NCBI RefSeq assembly: GCF_017255015.1
Contig: NZ_JAFKCS010000025.1
Coordinates: 1 to 52,166 of the forward strand
Length of the DNA stretch: 52,166 bases
Direction: 5' to 3'
Origin: Bowmanella yangjiangensis
Lineage (GTDB): Bacteria > Pseudomonadota > Gammaproteobacteria > Enterobacterales > Alteromonadaceae
Below, piece after piece: positions 1 through 9,566 of the stretch. Position numbers and translations under genes: made by a program. The notes under the pieces are model-generated. The model made no database searches. It was not told where the DNA came from and saw only the letters and a list, made by a program, of their open reading frames with translations. Within the stretch, counting starts at the first letter, position 1, and every line of letters begins with the position of its first letter.

Positions 1-80
1 TCAAGCAACTTTTTATTCTTTCGTTGCTTGCCGTTCCCTGAATCCTTCTGCCTTCCTGGCCTGCCGGGCTACCCCGTCGA

Positions 81-150
81 AGTGGTGCGCATTCTAGAGA
101 TTTCAGCGAAGCCGTCAACTGGTTTTTTAAGATTTATTAAGTTTTGTAGT
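81..150 (-). promoter_or_regulatory. Leftward rRNA-operon-type promoter (P1-like)
   Basis: On the minus strand a -35 box TTGACG (118-113) and a -10 box TAGAAT (96-91) are separated by 16 bp. They are followed by a GC-rich discriminator starting GCGC and preceded by an A/T-rich stretch (150-120) that looks like an UP element. This layout is typical of growth-rate- and ppGpp-controlled rRNA promoters in gammaproteobacteria. At the very edge (4-1) the minus strand reads TTGA after an A-rich run, which could be the -35 box of a second tandem promoter. The rRNA genes would lie left of the window, so their presence is inferred, not seen. Confidence 0.65.
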
Positions 151-283
151 TCAACCGATTATTTTCCAGCCAATTGGCTTGTTTTTGTTTCGTTTTGTTT
201 ATTTCTTGTTACTCTTGAACTCCTTTTCCGTACGAGAGTCCAAGTCGAGACTCAGTCGTTTTGACACCTTCGGAAGTCTGTTC

Positions 284-1045
284 ATGAGAAAATTATTATA
301 TTCGGTAGTGTTATTGGCCGTGACAGGGACGACGGCAGTAGCAACAGAAACATCCGAGACAACAAATAAGAACAGGGAAACAATAGAATTTATTCAAAGG
401 CAAGTCGCACAGAACATGTCGATAGGCCGGGCAATAAAGAGTATCGTCAGTCACTACCCTCAAGATGTAGAGGTAGTAGTAGGCACCGCCTTGGATTTGT
501 ATCCGGATCAATATAAAGAGGTGATCCATGCCGCAATATCCGCGCAGCCCGCATTAACAGAAGACGTTGTGCGCATTGCTTTGGAAAAAGGCATCACCAG
601 TTGCACTAATATAGTAGAGACAGCCATTAACGCTGAACCCAGCTATGTTGACTTTGTTGCTAGCGCCGCCGTCTATTCCACACCTGAAGAGCTAGACGAT
701 ATTGTCAGAGTAGCGGTGGTCACTGAGCCAAATTCTGCAGATGCGATAGTGCGCTCTGTTGCCAAAGCTCACCCTAATAAGCTTGTTGATATTATTAAAA
801 CCGCGATGGAAGCCGTTCCATTTGTTGGTGAGTACATAGTAGACGCTTTATTAGCGGCATATCCTGATAATGCAGATGAGGTGGTGACCACTGCAATCAA
901 AGAGTCCGCTTCTCATCATGAGAATCTACAGCGAATTCTTGAGACGGCTCGCAGTGCAGGCTTAACGGATGAACAACTTACCCAGTACGCAATTAATGCT
1001 GGAGCCAATGCTGAGGAAGTCGCAGCAATATTGAAAGGTGACTAA
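284..1045 (+). CDS. Secreted alpha-solenoid repeat protein of unknown function
   Basis: A 253-residue protein that I do not recognise by name. The ATG at 284 is chosen because GGAAG lies 7 bases upstream and the product then begins with a clean signal peptide (MRKLL, hydrophobic core, likely cleavage near residue 20). From about residue 58 to 208 it consists of ten tandem units of about 15 residues with the pattern x-P-x5-[IV]-[IV]-x2-[AV]-[ALMI]-x2, each predicted to be one helix after a proline turn. The tail (209-253) is also helical. Fold and periplasmic or extracellular location are inferred from the repeats and signal peptide; the function is unknown. It stands alone, divergent from the rRNA-type promoter and convergent with the ribosomal operon. 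Confidence 0.8.
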   Translation: MRKLLYSVVLLAVTGTTAVATETSETTNKNRETIEFIQRQVAQNMSIGRAIKSIVSHYPQDVEVVVGTALDLYPDQYKEVIHAAISAQPALTEDVVRIALEKGITSCTNIVETAINAEPSYVDFVASAAVYSTPEELDDIVRVAVVTEPNSADAIVRSVAKAHPNKLVDIIKTAMEAVPFVGEYIVDALLAAYPDNADEVVTTAIKESASHHENLQRILETARSAGLTDEQLTQYAINAGANAEEVAAILKGD

Positions 1046-1062
1046 CGATTTTCTTCAGGTAA

Positions 1063-1096
1063 TAAAAAAACCGGGCTAAGCCCGGTTTTTTTATTT
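1063..1096. terminator. Bidirectional rho-independent terminator
   Basis: The stem CCGGGC / GCCCGG (1071-1076 and 1080-1085, loop TAA) is flanked by seven A's on the left and a T-run on the right. It can therefore end both the rightward repeat-protein gene and the leftward alpha operon after rplQ. Confidence 0.9.
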
Positions 1097-1106
1097 AACA
1101 GACAAC

Positions 1107-1505
1107 TTATTCAGCTGCTGCTTCTTCGGTAGCTGCTTCTTCTGCAACTGGGCGGTCTACCAGTTCAACATATGCCATAGGGGCATTGTCACCAGTACGG
1201 AAACCACATTTCAAAATACGAATGTAGCCTCCTGGACGCTCGGTATAACGAGGACCCAGTTCATTAAACAACTTACCTACTACCTCTTTATCACCAGTGC
1301 GAGCAAAGGCCAAACGGCGATTTGCAACACTGTCTTGCTTAGCAAGTGTAATCAGAGGCTCAATAACGCGACGCAGTTCTTTCGCCTTAGGCAAAGTAGT
1401 TTTGATGATTTCGTGTTTCACCAAAGAACCTGCCATATTGCGGAACATCGCTTGACGATGGCTGCTGTTGCGATTTAACTGACGACCACTCTTACGATGG
1501 CGCAT
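1107..1505 (-). CDS. rplQ: 50S ribosomal protein L17
   Basis: L17 of the large ribosomal subunit, located near the peptide exit tunnel. The 132-residue product opens with the family start [12 protein letters not shown] and keeps the core around [11 protein letters not shown] and [11 protein letters not shown]. The last dozen residues are an Ala/Glu-rich acidic tail, variable in this family. It is the last gene of the alpha operon, 42 bases after rpoA, and is followed by a strong terminator, as in E. coli. Confidence 0.98.
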   Translation of the reverse strand: MRHRKSGRQLNRNSSHRQAMFRNMAGSLVKHEIIKTTLPKAKELRRVIEPLITLAKQDSVANRRLAFARTGDKEVVGKLFNELGPRYTERPGGYIRILKCGFRTGDNAPMAYVELVDRPVAEEAATEEAAAE

Positions 1506-1547
1506 GGTTCTTTCCTTCTTAACAAATCAGTTTAACTTGCGACCTGA

Positions 1548-2537
1548 TTAGTCTTTCTCAGCAATACTCTCTGGTGGCCAGTTTTCCAGGCGCATACCCA
1601 ATGAGAGTCCGCGAGAAGCGAGCACGTCTTTGATCTCAGTCAGAGACTTCTTACCCAGGTTAGGGGTTTTGAGCAGCTCTACTTCTGTGCGCTGGACCAG
1701 GTCACCAATGTACTGGATAGCTTCTGCTTTCAAACAGTTGGCAGAACGTACAGTCAATTCCAGATCATCTACAGGGCGAAGCAGAATCGGATCAAATTCC
1801 GGCTTCTCTTCTTTAGCCACTGGCTCTTTAATATCGCGCAGTTCTACGAAGGCATCCAATTGCTCAGCTAAAATAGTAGCAGAACGACGGATGGCTTCTT
1901 CTGGGTCGATAGTGCCATTGGTTTCCATATCGATAATCAGTTTGTCCAAGTCTGTGCGCTGTTCAACACGAGCAGACTCAACACTGTATGCAATACGTTC
2001 TACAGGACTGAAAGAGGCATCCACTAACAAACGACCAATAGGTCTGTCGTCTTCTTCAGAGGTACGACGGGTAGCAGCAGGAATATAGCCACGGCCCATT
2101 TCCACCTTAATGCGCATGCTGATAGAGGCTTCGCCTGTCAGCGTACAAATCTGGTGCTCAGGGTTTACGATAGTGACGTCACCATCGTGCTGGATATCGC
2201 CTGCAACTACCGGGCCTGCACCAGACTTAACCAGGGTCAGGGTGGCTTCATTCTTACCTTCGAGACGAACGGCCAAACCTTTAAGGTTCAACAGAATCTC
2301 GATAACGTCTTCCTGGACGCCTTCCTTAGTGCTGTACTCGTGCAATACACCGTCAATTTCTACTTCAGTTACCGCGCAACCAGGCATGGATGAAAGCAGA
2401 ATACGACGTAATGCGTTTCCGAGTGTATGACCGAAACCACGCTCCAAAGGCTCAAGTGTTACCTTAGCGCGGGTTTTGGATACGTTATCAATCTCGACTA
2501 ACCTTGGTTTAAGGAATTCAGTTACAGAACCCGACAT
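1548..2537 (-). CDS. rpoA: DNA-directed RNA polymerase subunit alpha
   Basis: The alpha subunit, 329 residues as in E. coli. Residues about 1-235 are the N-terminal domain that dimerises and assembles beta and beta'. Residues about 248-329 are the C-terminal domain that contacts UP elements and activators; the DNA-contact region containing [11 protein letters not shown] and the helix-hairpin-helix segment [13 protein letters not shown] are intact. It lies between rpsD and rplQ in the alpha operon, the standard position, so its level should follow S4 autoregulation and operon transcription. Confidence 0.99.
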   Translation of the reverse strand: MSGSVTEFLKPRLVEIDNVSKTRAKVTLEPLERGFGHTLGNALRRILLSSMPGCAVTEVEIDGVLHEYSTKEGVQEDVIEILLNLKGLAVRLEGKNEATLTLVKSGAGPVVAGDIQHDGDVTIVNPEHQICTLTGEASISMRIKVEMGRGYIPAATRRTSEEDDRPIGRLLVDASFSPVERIAYSVESARVEQRTDLDKLIIDMETNGTIDPEEAIRRSATILAEQLDAFVELRDIKEPVAKEEKPEFDPILLRPVDDLELTVRSANCLKAEAIQYIGDLVQRTEVELLKTPNLGKKSLTEIKDVLASRGLSLGMRLENWPPESIAEKD

Positions 2538-2559
2538 TGTTTCCTCTCTTTGACCTTCT

Positions 2560-3180
2560 TTACTTACTGTAAAGTTCGACGATCAGCTGTTCGTTAATTT
2601 CGGCAGACAAGTCGCTACGCTCTGGAATGCGCTTAAATACGCCTTCCATCTTCTTGCTGTCCACTTCTATCCAAGTAGGCTTTTCGCGCTGATCGGCAAG
2701 CTCAAGAGCAGCCACGATACGAGCTTGCTTCTTAGCTTTTTCACGAACAGACACAACGTCTTCAGCAGATACGCTAAAAGAAGGAACGTTAACAACTTTA
2801 CCATTGACCAGAATGGCCTTGTGACTAACCAACTGACGCGCTTCAGAGCGAGTGCTGGCGAATCCCATGCGGTAAACCACGTTGTCAAGACGCTGTTCAA
2901 GCAATTGCAGCAGGTTTTCACCTGTGTTGCCTTTCAGACGTGCTGCTTCTTTGTAGTAGTTACGGAATTGCTTTTCCAGCACGCCGAACATACGACGAAC
3001 TTTCTGCTTCTCACGCAACTGCACACCATAATCAGACAAACGGCCACGACGGGCACCGTGCTGACCAGGCGCAGTATCAATTTTACATTTCGAGTCAATT
3101 GCTCGAACGCCACTTTTCAGGAACAGGTCTGTTCCCTCGCGGCGGCTAAGTTTGAGTTTGGGACCCAAATATCTTGCCAT
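2560..3180 (-). CDS. rpsD: 30S ribosomal protein S4 (alpha-operon autorepressor)
   Basis: S4 nucleates 16S rRNA assembly and in E. coli represses translation of its own operon. The 206-residue product starts [16 protein letters not shown] and has the S4 RNA-binding domain around residues 96-160. It lacks the N-terminal zinc cysteines found in some phyla, like E. coli S4. The repressor role is supported here by the pseudoknot leader in front of rpsM at about 3955-4040. Gene order rpsK-rpsD-rpoA is canonical. Confidence 0.99.
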   Translation of the reverse strand: MARYLGPKLKLSRREGTDLFLKSGVRAIDSKCKIDTAPGQHGARRGRLSDYGVQLREKQKVRRMFGVLEKQFRNYYKEAARLKGNTGENLLQLLEQRLDNVVYRMGFASTRSEARQLVSHKAILVNGKVVNVPSFSVSAEDVVSVREKAKKQARIVAALELADQREKPTWIEVDSKKMEGVFKRIPERSDLSAEINEQLIVELYSK

Positions 3181-3210
3181 GATCTTTCTCCAACTGTCCT
3201 AAAACGCTGC

Positions 3211-3600
3211 TTATACGCGACGTTTCTTAGGTGGACGACAACCGTTGTGAGGAATAGGAGTCACATCGGTAATGTTAGTGATACGGTAACCTGTTGCATT
3301 CAGGGCACGGATCGCAGACTCACGGCCTGGACCTGGACCTTTTACAAACACTTCTAGGTTTTTCAAACCGTATTCCTGGGCCGCAACACCGGCGCGCTCG
3401 GCAGCAACCTGAGCAGCGAAAGGCGTAGACTTACGTGAACCACGGAAGCCTGAACCACCGGAAGTTGCCCAAGACAGGGCATTACCTTGACGGTCAGTGA
3501 TAGTCACTATCGTGTTGTTGAAAGAGGCATGGATATGAGCCATACCATCAGCAACCTGGCGTTTTACGCGCTTACGAGTACGTACTGGTGCTTTTGCCAT
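3211..3600 (-). CDS. rpsK: 30S ribosomal protein S11
   Basis: S11 of the small-subunit platform, near the E site. The 129-residue product has the basic N-terminus ([12 protein letters not shown]) and the family signature around [18 protein letters not shown], ending in [10 protein letters not shown]. It is the second gene of the alpha operon, 12 bases downstream of rpsM. Confidence 0.99.
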   Translation of the reverse strand: MAKAPVRTRKRVKRQVADGMAHIHASFNNTIVTITDRQGNALSWATSGGSGFRGSRKSTPFAAQVAAERAGVAAQEYGLKNLEVFVKGPGPGRESAIRALNATGYRITNITDVTPIPHNGCRPPKKRRV

Positions 3601-3612
3601 AAATCCCCCCGC

Positions 3613-3969
3613 TTACTTCTTAATCGGCTTACGAGGACCTTTACGGGTGCGCGCATTAGTTTTAGTGCGCTGTCCACGTACAGGCAAGCTGCGACGGTGG
3701 CGCAAGCCACGGAAACAACCTAGGTCCATCAAACGTTTGATGCTCATTGACACTTCACGACGCAGGTCACCTTCAACAGTGAACTTGGCTACTTCGTCAC
3801 GCAGCTTGTCAATTTGCGTTTCATCAAGATCTTTGATCTTGGTAGTCTCTGCAACACCAGCGGCCGCACAAATGCTCTTCGCACGTGTAGCACCGATACC
3901 GAAGATCGCTTGGACAGCGATGACGGCATGCTTGTGTTCAGGGATGTTAATGCCAGCGATACGGGCCAC
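3613..3969 (-). CDS. rpsM: 30S ribosomal protein S13
   Basis: S13 of the small-subunit head, contacting the P-site tRNA and L5. I place the start at the GTG at 3969, giving 118 residues beginning [13 protein letters not shown] exactly as the family does, with AGGAG 8 bases upstream. A GTG nine bases further upstream overlaps that Shine-Dalgarno sequence and is rejected. The C-terminus ([17 protein letters not shown]) is the conserved tRNA-contacting tail. It is the first gene of the alpha operon; its start codon region takes part in the S4-responsive pseudoknot, so GTG initiation is probably part of the control. Confidence 0.97.
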   Translation of the reverse strand: MARIAGINIPEHKHAVIAVQAIFGIGATRAKSICAAAGVAETTKIKDLDETQIDKLRDEVAKFTVEGDLRREVSMSIKRLMDLGCFRGLRHRRSLPVRGQRTKTNARTRKGPRKPIKK

Positions 3970-4040
3970 TAACAGCACTCCTATAGTTAAATTGTCGTCA
4001 GCCTAAAAAGCCCGCTAGGATACTTATCCAACGACAAAAT
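3955..4040 (-). promoter_or_regulatory. Alpha-operon leader pseudoknot (S4 translational operator)
   Basis: The RNA upstream of rpsM matches the architecture of the E. coli alpha-operon leader (Rfam Alpha_RBS). An outer stem TTGTCGT/ACGACAA is formed by 4037-4031 and 3998-3992, and an inner stem CCTA/TAGG by 4019-4016 and 4005-4002. The loop bases CGGGC (4014-4010) can pair with GCCCG (3966-3962) just after the GTG start. From memory of the E. coli leader, the outer-stem bases differ while pairing is kept, which points to selection on structure. Inferred role: S4 binds here and blocks translation of rpsM and the genes behind it. Confidence 0.85.
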
Positions 4041-4075
4041 TGCAAATTAAGCTCTCAAAAAGAGCTTGTTGTTGA

Positions 4076-4192
4076 TTAGCCTTGCCTTTGCTTATGCTTA
4101 GGGTCGCTGCTACAAATCACACGCACAACACCGTTGCGCTTGATGATTTTGCAGTTACGGCAAATCGCTTTGACAGATGCACGAACTTTCAT
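4076..4192 (-). CDS. rpmJ: 50S ribosomal protein L36
   Basis: A 38-residue protein read directly from the sequence: it starts [14 protein letters not shown] and ends [11 protein letters not shown]. The zinc ligands C11, C14, C27 and H33 are all present, so this is the zinc-binding (C+) type. It follows secY by 24 bases and is the last gene of the spc operon, as in E. coli. The 106-base gap after it holds a small hairpin (stem AAGCTCT/AGAGCTT, about 4049-4067) and the alpha-operon leader. Confidence 0.97.
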   Translation of the reverse strand: MKVRASVKAICRNCKIIKRNGVVRVICSSDPKHKQRQG

Positions 4193-4216
4193 TTCGTTAC
4201 TCCGTAAATGCCTTTC

Positions 4217-5536
4217 TTATCGACCGAAGCCTTTAAGATTGGCTTTCTTCAGAACAGACTCATACTGATGAGACATCAAATGGGTCTGGACCTGTGCCAT
4301 AAAGTCCATGATTACCACAACGATAATCAGTAAAGATGTACCGCCAAAGTAGAACTGCACGTTCCAGGCAATCATCATGAACTCGGGCACCAAACAAATA
4401 AAGGTAATGTACAGGGCACCGGCCAAAGTCAGGCGTGTCATCACTTTATCGATATAGCGAGATGTCTGTTCACCAGGGCGAATACCAGGCACAAAGGCAC
4501 CGGATTTCTTCAGGTTATCTGCTGTCTCGCGCGGGTTAAACACCAACGCAGTATAGAAGAAACAGAAGAAAATTATCGCTGCTGCATACAACATGGCATG
4601 CAGAGGTTGCCCGGGGGACAACATCAAAGACACATCCTGCAACCAGGACAGCGCTTCATTCTGACCAAACCAGCTCGCCAGTGTACCTGGGAACAGGATG
4701 ATACTGGAAGCAAAGATTGGTGGAATAACACCCGCCATGTTGACTTTCAGTGGCAAATGCGTGCTTTGCGCAGCAAATACCTTACGGCCTTGCTGACGTT
4801 TAGCGTAGTTGACCACGATACGACGTTGGCCACGCTCAACAAACACCACGAAATACGTCACAGCGACGACAATCACACCAATCAGGACCAGGAACAGGAA
4901 GTTCAAATCTCCCTGTCTGGCTTGCTCCACAGTTTGACCGATAGCTGAAGGTAAACCTGCAACTATACCGGTGAAGATCAGAATGGAGATCCCATTGCCG
5001 ATACCACGCTCAGTGATCTGCTCACCCAGCCACATCAGGAACATAGTTCCGGTGACCAGACTGACCACTGCTGTAAAGTAGAAGCCGAAACCAGGATTAA
5101 TCACCAAGCCCTGCATCAGGTTTGGCAAGCCAGTGGCAATGGCTATTGCCTGGAAGATCGACAGTACCAAGGTAAGATACCTGGTGTACTGGCTGATCTT
5201 ACGACGACCTGCTTCACCTTCCTTTTTCAGTTCCGCCATCTGAGGATGAACAACCGTCAACAACTGCATGATGATGGACGCTGAAATATAAGGCATGATG
5301 CCAAGCGCCAGGATTGATGCACGCTCTAAAGCACCACCGGAGAACATGTTGAACATTTCTACGATGGTACCTTTCTGCTGTTCGAACAAACTCGCCAGCA
5401 CCGCAGCATCAATACCAGGAATAGGCACGAAAGAACCAAGCCTGAATACGATAATCGCACCCAAGACAAATAACAGCCTTGATTTAAGCTCGGTCAAACC
5501 GCCTTTGGCGCCTGAATCCAATCCTGGTTTAGCCAT
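4217..5536 (-). CDS. secY: Protein translocase subunit SecY
   Basis: The channel subunit of the SecYEG translocon in the inner membrane. The 439-residue product has ten expected membrane segments. Family landmarks are the plug and early loop region ([14 protein letters not shown]), the conserved [12 protein letters not shown] loop, and the cytoplasmic C5 loop ([13 protein letters not shown]) that contacts SecA and the ribosome. It sits between rplO and rpmJ, five bases after rplO, the universal position in the spc operon. Confidence 0.99.
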   Translation of the reverse strand: MAKPGLDSGAKGGLTELKSRLLFVLGAIIVFRLGSFVPIPGIDAAVLASLFEQQKGTIVEMFNMFSGGALERASILALGIMPYISASIIMQLLTVVHPQMAELKKEGEAGRRKISQYTRYLTLVLSIFQAIAIATGLPNLMQGLVINPGFGFYFTAVVSLVTGTMFLMWLGEQITERGIGNGISILIFTGIVAGLPSAIGQTVEQARQGDLNFLFLVLIGVIVVAVTYFVVFVERGQRRIVVNYAKRQQGRKVFAAQSTHLPLKVNMAGVIPPIFASSIILFPGTLASWFGQNEALSWLQDVSLMLSPGQPLHAMLYAAAIIFFCFFYTALVFNPRETADNLKKSGAFVPGIRPGEQTSRYIDKVMTRLTLAGALYITFICLVPEFMMIAWNVQFYFGGTSLLIIVVVIMDFMAQVQTHLMSHQYESVLKKANLKGFGR

Positions 5537-5541
5537 TTAGC

Positions 5542-5976
5542 TTATTCCTCTACTTTACCGCCAGCAGCTTCGATAGCTTCACGGGCGCCTTTAGTTACCT
5601 TCAAGCCGTTTACAGTAACAGCGCGAGCGATGTCACCACTTTTCATTACTTTAACGTGCAGCACGTCTTTCTTAACCAGACCTGCAGCTTTTAAAGTTTC
5701 AAGTGACACAACTTCACCTTCTACCTTAGCAATTTCAGCCAACGTAACTTGGTCAGTAACCAGAGACTTACGAGAGGTGAAACCGAACTTAGGCAGACGG
5801 CGCTGAATAGGCATCTGACCGCCTTCGAAACCAGCGCGTACGGTACCGCCAGAACGAGAAGTCTGACCTTTGTGACCACGGCCACCGGTTTTACCCAAAC
5901 CAGAACCGATACCACGGCCCAAACGCTTGGATGATTTTTTAGCTCCAGGTGCAGGAGCAATCGTATTCAAATGCAT
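5542..5976 (-). CDS. rplO: 50S ribosomal protein L15
   Basis: L15, a late-assembling protein linking domains of 23S rRNA. The 144-residue product has the long Gly/Arg/Lys-rich N-terminal extension ([19 protein letters not shown]) and the conserved [15 protein letters not shown] core. It lies between rpmD and secY with short gaps of 3 and 5 bases, consistent with translational coupling. Confidence 0.99.
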   Translation of the reverse strand: MHLNTIAPAPGAKKSSKRLGRGIGSGLGKTGGRGHKGQTSRSGGTVRAGFEGGQMPIQRRLPKFGFTSRKSLVTDQVTLAEIAKVEGEVVSLETLKAAGLVKKDVLHVKVMKSGDIARAVTVNGLKVTKGAREAIEAAGGKVEE

Positions 5977-5979
5977 GAG

Positions 5980-6162
5980 TTACTCCTCAACTATCTCAAC
6001 CATGTAGTTGACTTTGTTGATCATACCGCGAACAGCAGGAGTGTCTTCCAACTCACGAACATGACCAATACGACGCAGACCCAAACCAGTCAACGTAGCC
6101 TTATGGCTAGGCAGACGAGCGATTGAGCTCTTGGTTTGTCTTACTTTGATTGTCTTAGCCAT
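5980..6162 (-). CDS. rpmD: 50S ribosomal protein L30
   Basis: A 60-residue L30, starting [14 protein letters not shown] with the conserved core [23 protein letters not shown]30 is a small surface protein of the large subunit. The gene is separated by 6 bases from rpsE upstream and 3 bases from rplO downstream, so it is embedded in the spc operon. Confidence 0.98.
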   Translation of the reverse strand: MAKTIKVRQTKSSIARLPSHKATLTGLGLRRIGHVRELEDTPAVRGMINKVNYMVEIVEE

Positions 6163-6168
6163 GATTCA

Positions 6169-6669
6169 TTACCCCAAAATCTGTTCTACGGACAATCCAC
6201 GCTTAGCCGCAACCTGCTCTGGAGACTTCATATCCACCAGGGCATTGATAGTTGCACGCACTACGTTGATTGGGTTGGTAGAGCCGTAACATTTTGAAAG
6301 TACGTTCTGTACGCCAGCGACTTCCAGTACTGCACGCATCGCACCACCGGCAATAATACCGGTACCTTCAGATGCAGGCTGCATGTAAACCTGAGAGCCA
6401 GAATGACGACCCTTAATTGGGTGCTGAAGGGTATTACCGTTCAGACCTACAGTAACCAGGTTACGACGCGCTTTTTCCATCGCTTTTTGAATCGCGGAAG
6501 GAACTTCGCGGGCTTTACCGTAACCGAAGCCAACACGACCGTTACCGTCACCAACTACTGTCAACGCGGTGAAGCTCATGATGCGTCCACCTTTAACAGT
6601 CTTGGCTACACGGTTTACGGCAATCAGCTTCTCTAACAGTTCACCGTTTTGAACTTCTACTTTAGCCAT
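6169..6669 (-). CDS. rpsE: 30S ribosomal protein S5
   Basis: S5, at the small-subunit mRNA entrance, involved in decoding accuracy. The 166-residue product has the double-stranded-RNA-binding-like N-terminal domain (about 10-75, with [16 protein letters not shown] and [14 protein letters not shown]) and the C-terminal domain with [16 protein letters not shown]. Order rplR-rpsE-rpmD is canonical. Confidence 0.99.
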   Translation of the reverse strand: MAKVEVQNGELLEKLIAVNRVAKTVKGGRIMSFTALTVVGDGNGRVGFGYGKAREVPSAIQKAMEKARRNLVTVGLNGNTLQHPIKGRHSGSQVYMQPASEGTGIIAGGAMRAVLEVAGVQNVLSKCYGSTNPINVVRATINALVDMKSPEQVAAKRGLSVEQILG

Positions 6670-6678
6670 AATCTACTC

Positions 6679-7032
6679 CTAGAACTGAAGACCTGCTTCG
6701 CGAGCAGCATCAGCCAATGCCTTCACTCGACCGTGATACTTGAAACCGCTGCGATCGAAAGACACTTCAGTAATGCCTTTTTCGATTGCGCGTTGTGCGA
6801 TCACTTTGCCCACTGCAGTAGCAGCATCTGCATTACCTGTTACTTTCAGGTCTTTACGCAGATCGGCTTCAACAGTAGAGGCAGCCGCCAGCACTTCTGA
6901 GCCGTTAGCGGCAATCAGCTGTGCATAGATGTGACGGGGAGTACGGTGTACTACCAGGCGGGTTGCGCCCAGTTCACTGATCTTTTTGCGAGCGCGAGTC
7001 GCGCGACGCAAACGAGCTGTTTTCTTATCCAT
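6679..7032 (-). CDS. rplR: 50S ribosomal protein L18
   Basis: L18, a 5S rRNA-binding protein of the central protuberance. The 117-residue product has the basic N-terminus ([17 protein letters not shown]) and the C-terminal [20 protein letters not shown] signature. It lies between rplF and rpsE in the spc operon with gaps of about 10 bases. Confidence 0.99.
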   Translation of the reverse strand: MDKKTARLRRATRARKKISELGATRLVVHRTPRHIYAQLIAANGSEVLAAASTVEADLRKDLKVTGNADAATAVGKVIAQRAIEKGITEVSFDRSGFKYHGRVKALADAAREAGLQF

Positions 7033-7044
7033 CGTATCAACCCC

Positions 7045-7578
7045 TTACTTTTTCTTGGCTTCTTTACGACGCACAACTTCATCGGCGTAACGAACACCTT
7101 TGCCTTTGTAAGGCTCTGGTGGACGGTATCCACGGATGTTAGCTGCAACCTGACCTACTTGCTGCTTGTCGGCGCCTTTAACGACGATTTCAGTCTGAGT
7201 AGGAGTCTCTACGCTAACGCCAGTAGGCATTTCGTAGACTACGGGGTGAGAGAAACCCAGAGTCAGGTTCAGTTTGTTACCTTGTGCTGAAGCACGGTAA
7301 CCAACACCCTGCAGCTGCAGTTTTTTCTCGAAACCGTTGGTGACGCCGATCATCATGCCGTTCAGCAGTGCGCGAGCAGTACCAGCTTGGGCCCAACCAT
7401 CAACTGCGCCTTCACGAGGCAGAGCTTTCAGGTTGTTCTCTTCTTTAACTACTTCAACTGCACCGTTGAACTCACGGCTCAGCGTGCCGTTCTTACCTTT
7501 CAGTGTGACTACCTGACCGGCGATAGTTACTTCTACGCCTGCCTGAATCTCAACTGGGGCTTTTGCTACACGTGACAT
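7045..7578 (-). CDS. rplF: 50S ribosomal protein L6
   Basis: L6, located near the factor-binding site and binding 23S rRNA domain VI. At 177 residues it matches E. coli. Both tandem L6 domains are present (about 11-82 and 90-164), and the C-terminal signature [13 protein letters not shown] is intact. It lies between rpsH and rplR. Confidence 0.99.
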   Translation of the reverse strand: MSRVAKAPVEIQAGVEVTIAGQVVTLKGKNGTLSREFNGAVEVVKEENNLKALPREGAVDGWAQAGTARALLNGMMIGVTNGFEKKLQLQGVGYRASAQGNKLNLTLGFSHPVVYEMPTGVSVETPTQTEIVVKGADKQQVGQVAANIRGYRPPEPYKGKGVRYADEVVRRKEAKKK

Positions 7579-7592
7579 CGAATAATCCTCCG

Positions 7593-7985
7593 TTACGCTA
7601 CATAGCCGATGACTTCACCACCCATGCCGGCTTTACGCGCTGCACGGTCAGTCATCACACCCTTGGACGTTGAAACAATAGCGATACCCAGACCACCCAT
7701 TACTTTTGGCAGCTCATCTTTTTTCTTATAGATGCGCAGACCAGGGCGGCTGACACGCTCGATAGTTTCAATCACTTTCTTACCTTCGAAGTACTTCAAA
7801 GTGACTTCTAAGGTCGGCTTAACGTCACCAGATGCCTGGAAGTCAGCGATGTAACCTTCTTCTTTCAGAACCTTGGCAATCGCAACACGCAGCTTGGAAG
7901 ACGGCATAGTGACAGACACTTTGCTGGCCAGCTGACCGTTACGGATGCGGGTAAACATATCCGCGATAGGATCTTGCATACTCAT
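7593..7985 (-). CDS. rpsH: 30S ribosomal protein S8
   Basis: S8, a primary 16S rRNA-binding protein of the central domain. In E. coli it is also the translational repressor of the spc operon, acting near the rplE start. The 130-residue product starts [18 protein letters not shown] and ends with the S8 signature containing [20 protein letters not shown]. Its order between rpsN and rplF is canonical. Confidence 0.99.
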   Translation of the reverse strand: MSMQDPIADMFTRIRNGQLASKVSVTMPSSKLRVAIAKVLKEEGYIADFQASGDVKPTLEVTLKYFEGKKVIETIERVSRPGLRIYKKKDELPKVMGGLGIAIVSTSKGVMTDRAARKAGMGGEVIGYVA

Positions 7986-7997
7986 CTTAGCTACTCC

Positions 7998-8303
7998 TTA
8001 CCAACTGGCTTTCTTCAGACCAGGGACTTCACCACGCATGGCGGCCTCACGCAGTTTGATACGGCTCAGGCCGAACTTGCGCAGGAAACCATGAGGACGG
8101 CCAGTAATACGGCAACGGTTGTGTTGACGTGTACGGGCAGAGTCACGAGGTAATGATTGCAGCTTGAGCACGGCGTCCCAACGCTCTTCGTCAGAAGAGT
8201 TTACACTGCTGATAATGGCTTTCAGCTCAGCACGCTGTGTGGCGTACTTGGCTACCAGCTTAGCGCGCTTTACTTCGCGCGCTTTCATTGATTGTTTTGC
8301 CAT
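7998..8303 (-). CDS. rpsN: 30S ribosomal protein S14
   Basis: S14 of the small-subunit head. At 101 residues without zinc cysteines it is the long, zinc-independent (C-) form, as in E. coli. The signature region [13 protein letters not shown]-like (here [19 protein letters not shown]) is intact and the protein ends VPGLKKASW. It lies between rplE and rpsH. Confidence 0.99.
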   Translation of the reverse strand: MAKQSMKAREVKRAKLVAKYATQRAELKAIISSVNSSDEERWDAVLKLQSLPRDSARTRQHNRCRITGRPHGFLRKFGLSRIKLREAAMRGEVPGLKKASW

Positions 8304-8314
8304 AACCCTACACC

Positions 8315-8854
8315 TTATTTCTTGAATGGGAAGTTAAAAGCAGCCAGCAGAGCGCGACCTTCCTCATCCGTGTTGGCAGTAGTAGTGATAGTAATATCCA
8401 TACCACGTACCTTATCAACTTTATCAAAGTCGATTTCGGGGAAGATAATTTGCTCGCGAACACCCATGCTATAGTTTCCACGGCCGTCGAATGATTTACC
8501 ATTCAGACCACGGAAGTCACGGATACGTGGGATAGCGATTGAAATCAAACGCTCCAGGAATTCCCACATACGCTCGCCACGTAGGGTTACTTTACAGCCA
8601 ATCGGATAACCTTCACGGATTTTAAAACCCGCTACGGATTTACGTGCAACGGTTACAACAGGCTTCTGGCCAGCAATTGCCTGCATGTCGGCAGTTGCGT
8701 TTTCCAGAATCTTTTTATCCGCTACAGCTTCACCCAAACCCATGTTTAAGGTGATTTTTTCAATCCGAGGGACTTGCATGACGCTTTTGTAACCGAACTG
8801 CTTAGCAAGTTCTGCCACTACTGTTTCTTTATAGAAATCATGCAGTTTCGCCAT
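8315..8854 (-). CDS. rplE: 50S ribosomal protein L5
   Basis: L5, a 5S rRNA-binding protein of the central protuberance. I take the ATG at 8854 (179 residues, [10 protein letters not shown]), which matches the family length and has GGAG six bases upstream; an ATG four codons earlier gives an atypical extension. The conserved [18 protein letters not shown] segment is intact. In E. coli S8 represses translation here through a hairpin in the first codons. A short CTAT/GTAG pairing in the corresponding codons is possible here but too weak for me to call. Confidence 0.98.
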   Translation of the reverse strand: MAKLHDFYKETVVAELAKQFGYKSVMQVPRIEKITLNMGLGEAVADKKILENATADMQAIAGQKPVVTVARKSVAGFKIREGYPIGCKVTLRGERMWEFLERLISIAIPRIRDFRGLNGKSFDGRGNYSMGVREQIIFPEIDFDKVDKVRGMDITITTTANTDEEGRALLAAFNFPFKK

Positions 8855-8870
8855 CGTACTCTCCAATTAA

Positions 8871-9185
8871 TTAAACCAGCTCACCGTTTGACTTGAAGAA
8901 ACGTACTTTCTTCTCGTCTTCAAAACGGAAACCGACGCGATCAGCTTTACCCGTTTTAGGATTCAGGATCGCTACATTCGATACGTGAATTGATGCTTCT
9001 TTCTCAACGATGCCACCAGCAACACCTAACTGAGGGTTAGGCTTCTGGTGTTTCTTCATCACATTCACACCTTCTACTACCAGACGGTCAGACTCAACCA
9101 GCACTTTCAGGACTTTGCCTGTTTTGCCTTTGTCTTTACCGGCCAATACGACAACTTCATCATCACGACGAATTTTTCTTGCCAT
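8871..9185 (-). CDS. rplX: 50S ribosomal protein L24
   Basis: L24, an assembly-initiator protein near the polypeptide exit. The 104-residue product has the N-terminal KOW motif ([18 protein letters not shown]) and the conserved [19 protein letters not shown] stretch. It lies between rplN and rplE, 12 bases after rplN. Confidence 0.99.
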   Translation of the reverse strand: MARKIRRDDEVVVLAGKDKGKTGKVLKVLVESDRLVVEGVNVMKKHQKPNPQLGVAGGIVEKEASIHVSNVAILNPKTGKADRVGFRFEDEKKVRFFKSNGELV

Positions 9186-9197
9186 TATCGTGACTCC

Positions 9198-9566
9198 TTA
9201 TAGTACCTCTGGGGCCAGTGAGATGATCTTCATGAATTTATCTCCACGAAGCTCACGGGTTACCGGGCCAAAGATACGCGTACCAATAGGTTGCTTGTTG
9301 TTGTTAAGCAACACGGCTGCGTTGCTGTCGAAACGGATCAGAGAACCGTCAGGACGACGAACGCCTTTTCTAGTACGCACCACCACTGCATTCAGTACGT
9401 CACCTTTTTTTACCTTACCGCGAGGAATTGCTTCCTTGACGGTAACTTTGATGATGTCACCGATATGTGCATAACGGCGATGCGAGCCACCAAGAACCTT
9501 AATACACATTACCCTGCGAGCGCCGGAGTTATCGGCAACATCCAGGCTAGTTTGCATTTGGATCAT
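9198..9566 (-). CDS. rplN: 50S ribosomal protein L14 (first gene of the spc operon)
   Basis: L14 sits at the subunit interface and contacts h14 of 16S rRNA. The 122-residue product starts [20 protein letters not shown] and has the L14 signature around [22 protein letters not shown]. It is the first gene of the spc operon. The usual upstream neighbour rpsQ (S10 operon) is absent; the next gene upstream on this strand is an unrelated lipoprotein gene at 9933-11291. Its expression therefore has to start in the 366-base gap. Confidence 0.99.
   Translation of the reverse strand: MIQMQTSLDVADNSGARRVMCIKVLGGSHRRYAHIGDIIKVTVKEAIPRGKVKKGDVLNAVVVRTRKGVRRPDGSLIRFDSNAAVLLNNNKQPIGTRIFGPVTRELRGDKFMKIISLAPEVL

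Noticed and set aside
28-264. 78-codon frame at the left edge
   Set aside because: It runs through the rRNA-type promoter and overlaps the upstream extension of the repeat-protein frame; composition is not coding-like.
2725-3357. 210-codon open frame on the plus strand over rpsD and rpsK
   Set aside because: It is the antisense shadow of two certain ribosomal genes, with no similarity and no ribosome-binding site.
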